Both the position numbers and the translations under genes were made by a program. From Xanthobacteraceae bacterium (GTDB taxonomy: Bacteria; Pseudomonadota; Alphaproteobacteria; Rhizobiales; Xanthobacteraceae), in NCBI GenBank assembly GCA_030043175.1, contig JASHYD010000816.1, positions 1 to 14,266 on the forward strand: DNA of 14,266 nt. Reading direction: 5' to 3'. A model generated the notes under the pieces. It made no database searches. It saw nothing but the letters and a program-made list of their open reading frames with translations, and had not been told where the DNA came from. Positions 12,327-14,266 of this stretch are shown in pieces (position 1 is the stretch's first letter; each line of letters opens with the position of its first letter).

Positions 12327-14266
12327 ATGGTCACGACCGAGCCGGAGGTCGCGGACGTCCGCACGATCGAGGTAGACCCGGCCGCACAACCCGCACCGGG
12401 TGCCTGCATGAACGGCGCGGCGCACATCATCGAACCAGTTCCGCCGCTCGTTGAGAAGCCCCTGCCGCCAGAGCTCGCCCGATGGACGTCCCTGACTTAC
12501 GTGGATGGCGCCGGGACCGTCGGTACGACGATGGCGTCGGACGGTGCGACGATCGAGCACTTACCAGGCACCCGCCGGATAGACCCCGAGACCGGTTTCG
12601 CCGAGCCCGATCCGGCCATCGAGGAGGAGGCGCCATCACCAACGCCGGCCGCAGCCGAGAGGGTCGAAGAACAGCCGCCGCTGCCGCTCGACAGAGCAGC
12701 CCCTGCCGACATCGAGGCGAGAAACCTTTCGGTCGCTCTCGACATCGTCGCCGCCGGGTTCGCCGTATTTGCAGCCCGCGTTTATTCCAAAGACTGCCGA
12801 TGGAAGAAGAAGCCGATCGGCTCGGGGTGGCAGATAGGCACCAGGGACCCGAAGCGCGTGCGCGCATTGTGGCGTGCGCACCCCAATGCCGTGCCCGGCA
12901 TTCCGCTTGGACTTCCGAACCTTGTGGTGATCGATGCCGACAAACACGGCGGGCCCGATGGAGTCGCGGCGTTCGACAAGCTCGTGGCAGAGCACCGCGG
13001 TTTGCCACCGGGGCCGGTCACAGCAACGGCCAGCGGTGGACGTCATTTCATCTTCAAGCAACCGCACGATGGCAGGCGGCTTGGCAATAGTGAGGGCAAG
13101 CTCGTTGGCCACGGCATTAATGTGAGAGGGGGCCATTCCGGCTGGATTGTCGCGCCAGGCGCCGTTTGCCCCGACGGTTCGATGTGGCGCACGGCAGACG
13201 GCTCATCATCTCTGATCGAAGCGTACCGGAACGGCACCATCCCGACGATCCCGAAGTGGATTGTCGACATGATCCACCCGCCGCCCGACAGGCCCAAGAA
13301 GGCCTCCAAAGCCAAGGCCGAGGTGAAGGATGCGAAACCGTCGCCCAGCTACACGCCACCGGCACCGGACAAGAGCGCAACGAAGCGCGAGAGGGCATAC
13401 GCGAGTGGCGCGATCGTGGAAGAGCTCGGCGCCATGCCGCCCCACAGCGGCCGCGACGAAAAGACGTACCGCAAGGCCTTCGCCATGGGCACCATGGTTG
13501 CCCGCCGCTGGATCGATCGGGGCACGGTCGAGAACGAGATGTTCAGTGCCTGTGAAAAGAATGGCCTGGTCGCTGAGGGTGACGACGTTCGTGGCGCAAT
13601 TGAGAGAGGCCTAAACGACGGCTTCACCCATCCTCATGAGGATCTGCCCGACCGCCGTACCAAGACTGCAAGGCAACCGCGAGACAGTACCCAGGCGTGG
13701 AAGAATCTTCTTCCAACCGAAATTTATTACCTTCAACGTGTCCGCCCTAATGGCCAGCACGCGAACCTTGAGGCCGCCAAGGACGTGATCTCGGCCATTG
13801 AGCGCGAGGGGCACGTAATCGATAAGCTGGACGGCTACGCACTGGGCCGACTGCTGCACGTCACGACCGAGGAGTGGAAGGCGATTGGCGTCATATTCGA
13901 TCGTCATCCCTCCAGGTTCCGGCCGTATGATTCCACGCCGCAGCGGATCGACGAGTACTTGGCGAGTGTCCGGGAGGCCAAGAAGCCCGCGCGGGCCCGG
14001 GCAGCCAGAGAACGACGCGCCCATGAAAAGCTGGAACGGGAGCAGCAGCCGCCCATCAATGACCTAATGGCGCGCCGGTGCAAGGCAATGGTCGCTTATG
14101 CCAAGCGGTATCCAGGCCTGCACAGGACCGGCGACCTCGTCAGCGGCCTGAAATGCGGGGAGGCCTTCAAAGACATTACAGAAAAAAGACTCCGCAACGC
14201 CGTCGATGAGTTGTTGAGGCTGGCGGTGGCGGGAAAGCTACCAGCGCTCACCAAGTCTCTCATCGT
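12327..14266 (+). CDS. Prim-Pol (bifunctional DNA primase/polymerase) protein, runs off the window
   Basis: An open frame of at least 646 codons starts with ATG 12327, with GTGAGG 6 bases upstream, and has no stop before the window ends. Residues 1-136 are acidic, proline-rich and probably disordered. The archaeo-eukaryotic-type Prim-Pol domain (PF09250-like) spans about 137-315. It shows ALDIVAAGFAVFA, the metal-binding D-x-D in VIDADKHGG (D203, D205), the GGRHFIF strand (G237-F243) and GINVRGGHSGWIVAPGA (from G263). Residues about 357-437 form a helical primase-associated domain (RAYASGAIVEELGAMP to THPHED). Residues about 479-560 (NLEAAKDVISAIEREG, EEWKAIGVIFDRHPSRFRP) resemble a separate small phage protein family, followed by a basic charged helix and a helical end. 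It would synthesise primers or DNA for replication of a phage or integrative element. It follows the ParB-like gene by 8 bases. A helicase domain, if present, lies beyond the window. Confidence 0.85.
   Translation, partial: MVTTEPEVADVRTIEVDPAAQPAPGACMNGAAHIIEPVPPLVEKPLPPELARWTSLTYVDGAGTVGTTMASDGATIEHLPGTRRIDPETGFAEPDPAIEEEAPSPTPAAAERVEEQPPLPLDRAAPADIEARNLSVALDIVAAGFAVFAARVYSKDCRWKKKPIGSGWQIGTRDPKRVRALWRAHPNAVPGIPLGLPNLVVIDADKHGGPDGVAAFDKLVAEHRGLPPGPVTATASGGRHFIFKQPHDGRRLGNSEGKLVGHGINVRGGHSGWIVAPGAVCPDGSMWRTADGSSSLIEAYRNGTIPTIPKWIVDMIHPPPDRPKKASKAKAEVKDAKPSPSYTPPAPDKSATKRERAYASGAIVEELGAMPPHSGRDEKTYRKAFAMGTMVARRWIDRGTVENEMFSACEKNGLVAEGDDVRGAIERGLNDGFTHPHEDLPDRRTKTARQPRDSTQAWKNLLPTEIYYLQRVRPNGQHANLEAAKDVISAIEREGHVIDKLDGYALGRLLHVTTEEWKAIGVIFDRHPSRFRPYDSTPQRIDEYLASVREAKKPARARAARERRAHEKLEREQQPPINDLMARRCKAMVAYAKRYPGLHRTGDLVSGLKCGEAFKDITEKRLRNAVDELLRLAVAGKLPALTKSLI

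Noticed and set aside
12427..13627. Numerous long frames on both strands across the Prim-Pol gene
   Set aside because: They are antisense or shifted shadows of the high-GC Prim-Pol coding sequence, which carries all the family motifs.
1..14266. CRISPR array, rRNA genes or an intact insertion sequence
   Set aside because: I saw no regularly spaced direct repeats, no rRNA-like sequence and no transposase frame with flanking terminal repeats.

Overview
The window looks like a piece of an alphaproteobacterial chromosome, probably Hyphomicrobiales (Bradyrhizobium-, Rhodopseudomonas- or Methylobacterium-like). It is mostly GC-rich. It carries the 5' part of a trcR/DUF1013 gene, a family I know only from alphaproteobacteria. 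It also carries the 3' part of a tRNA-His with the A73 discriminator typical of that class, and a GTTC-N7-GTTC LexA box, the alphaproteobacterial SOS operator. This assignment rests on recognised families, not on a search.

The region is a decayed accessory (genomic-island) landscape. Intact genes stand among broken ones, and stretches near 40-45% GC stand next to stretches near 70%. Left end (1-1360): a stretch without a recognisable gene, a truncated trcR, a tRNA-His 3' fragment that looks like an integration-site scar, and a fragment of a DUF5906-type phage helicase. Positions 1958-2624 hold an intact-looking vapBC toxin-antitoxin pair on the minus strand. Positions 3233-4398 hold a frameshifted small membrane protein gene facing an intact thioredoxin-fold, peroxiredoxin-like gene. 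Positions 4656-5458 hold two overlapping genes of unknown function, the second with a signal peptide.

Positions 5459-8700 include a tiny interrupted membrane peptide gene, a frameshifted gene for a small N-terminal domain joined to a LON substrate-binding domain, a remnant readable only by changing frame, and two small unrecognised intact genes. Positions 8857-9575 hold a second toxin-antitoxin pair of the RelE/HigB plus XRE (HigA/NadS) type, with a palindromic operator overlapping its promoter. A RecQ-like helicase fragment and a 3'-truncated YaaC-like gene follow, both on the minus strand.

The right end (11024-14266) is the most interesting part. A LexA-boxed promoter reads into an AT-rich gene that keeps only the last part of a TIR-type domain plus a helical C-terminal region. 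This gene abuts a 5'-truncated ParB-like gene that is split at a run of ten G and contains a 26-bp perfect palindrome. After it comes a large open Prim-Pol (primase-polymerase) gene that runs off the window. The ParB-like and Prim-Pol genes form the replication/partition end of a phage or integrative element. The DUF5906 fragment at the far left is the kind of helicase that normally accompanies such a Prim-Pol, so the window may span remnants of related elements. I see no CRISPR array, no rRNA and no intact integrase or transposase.
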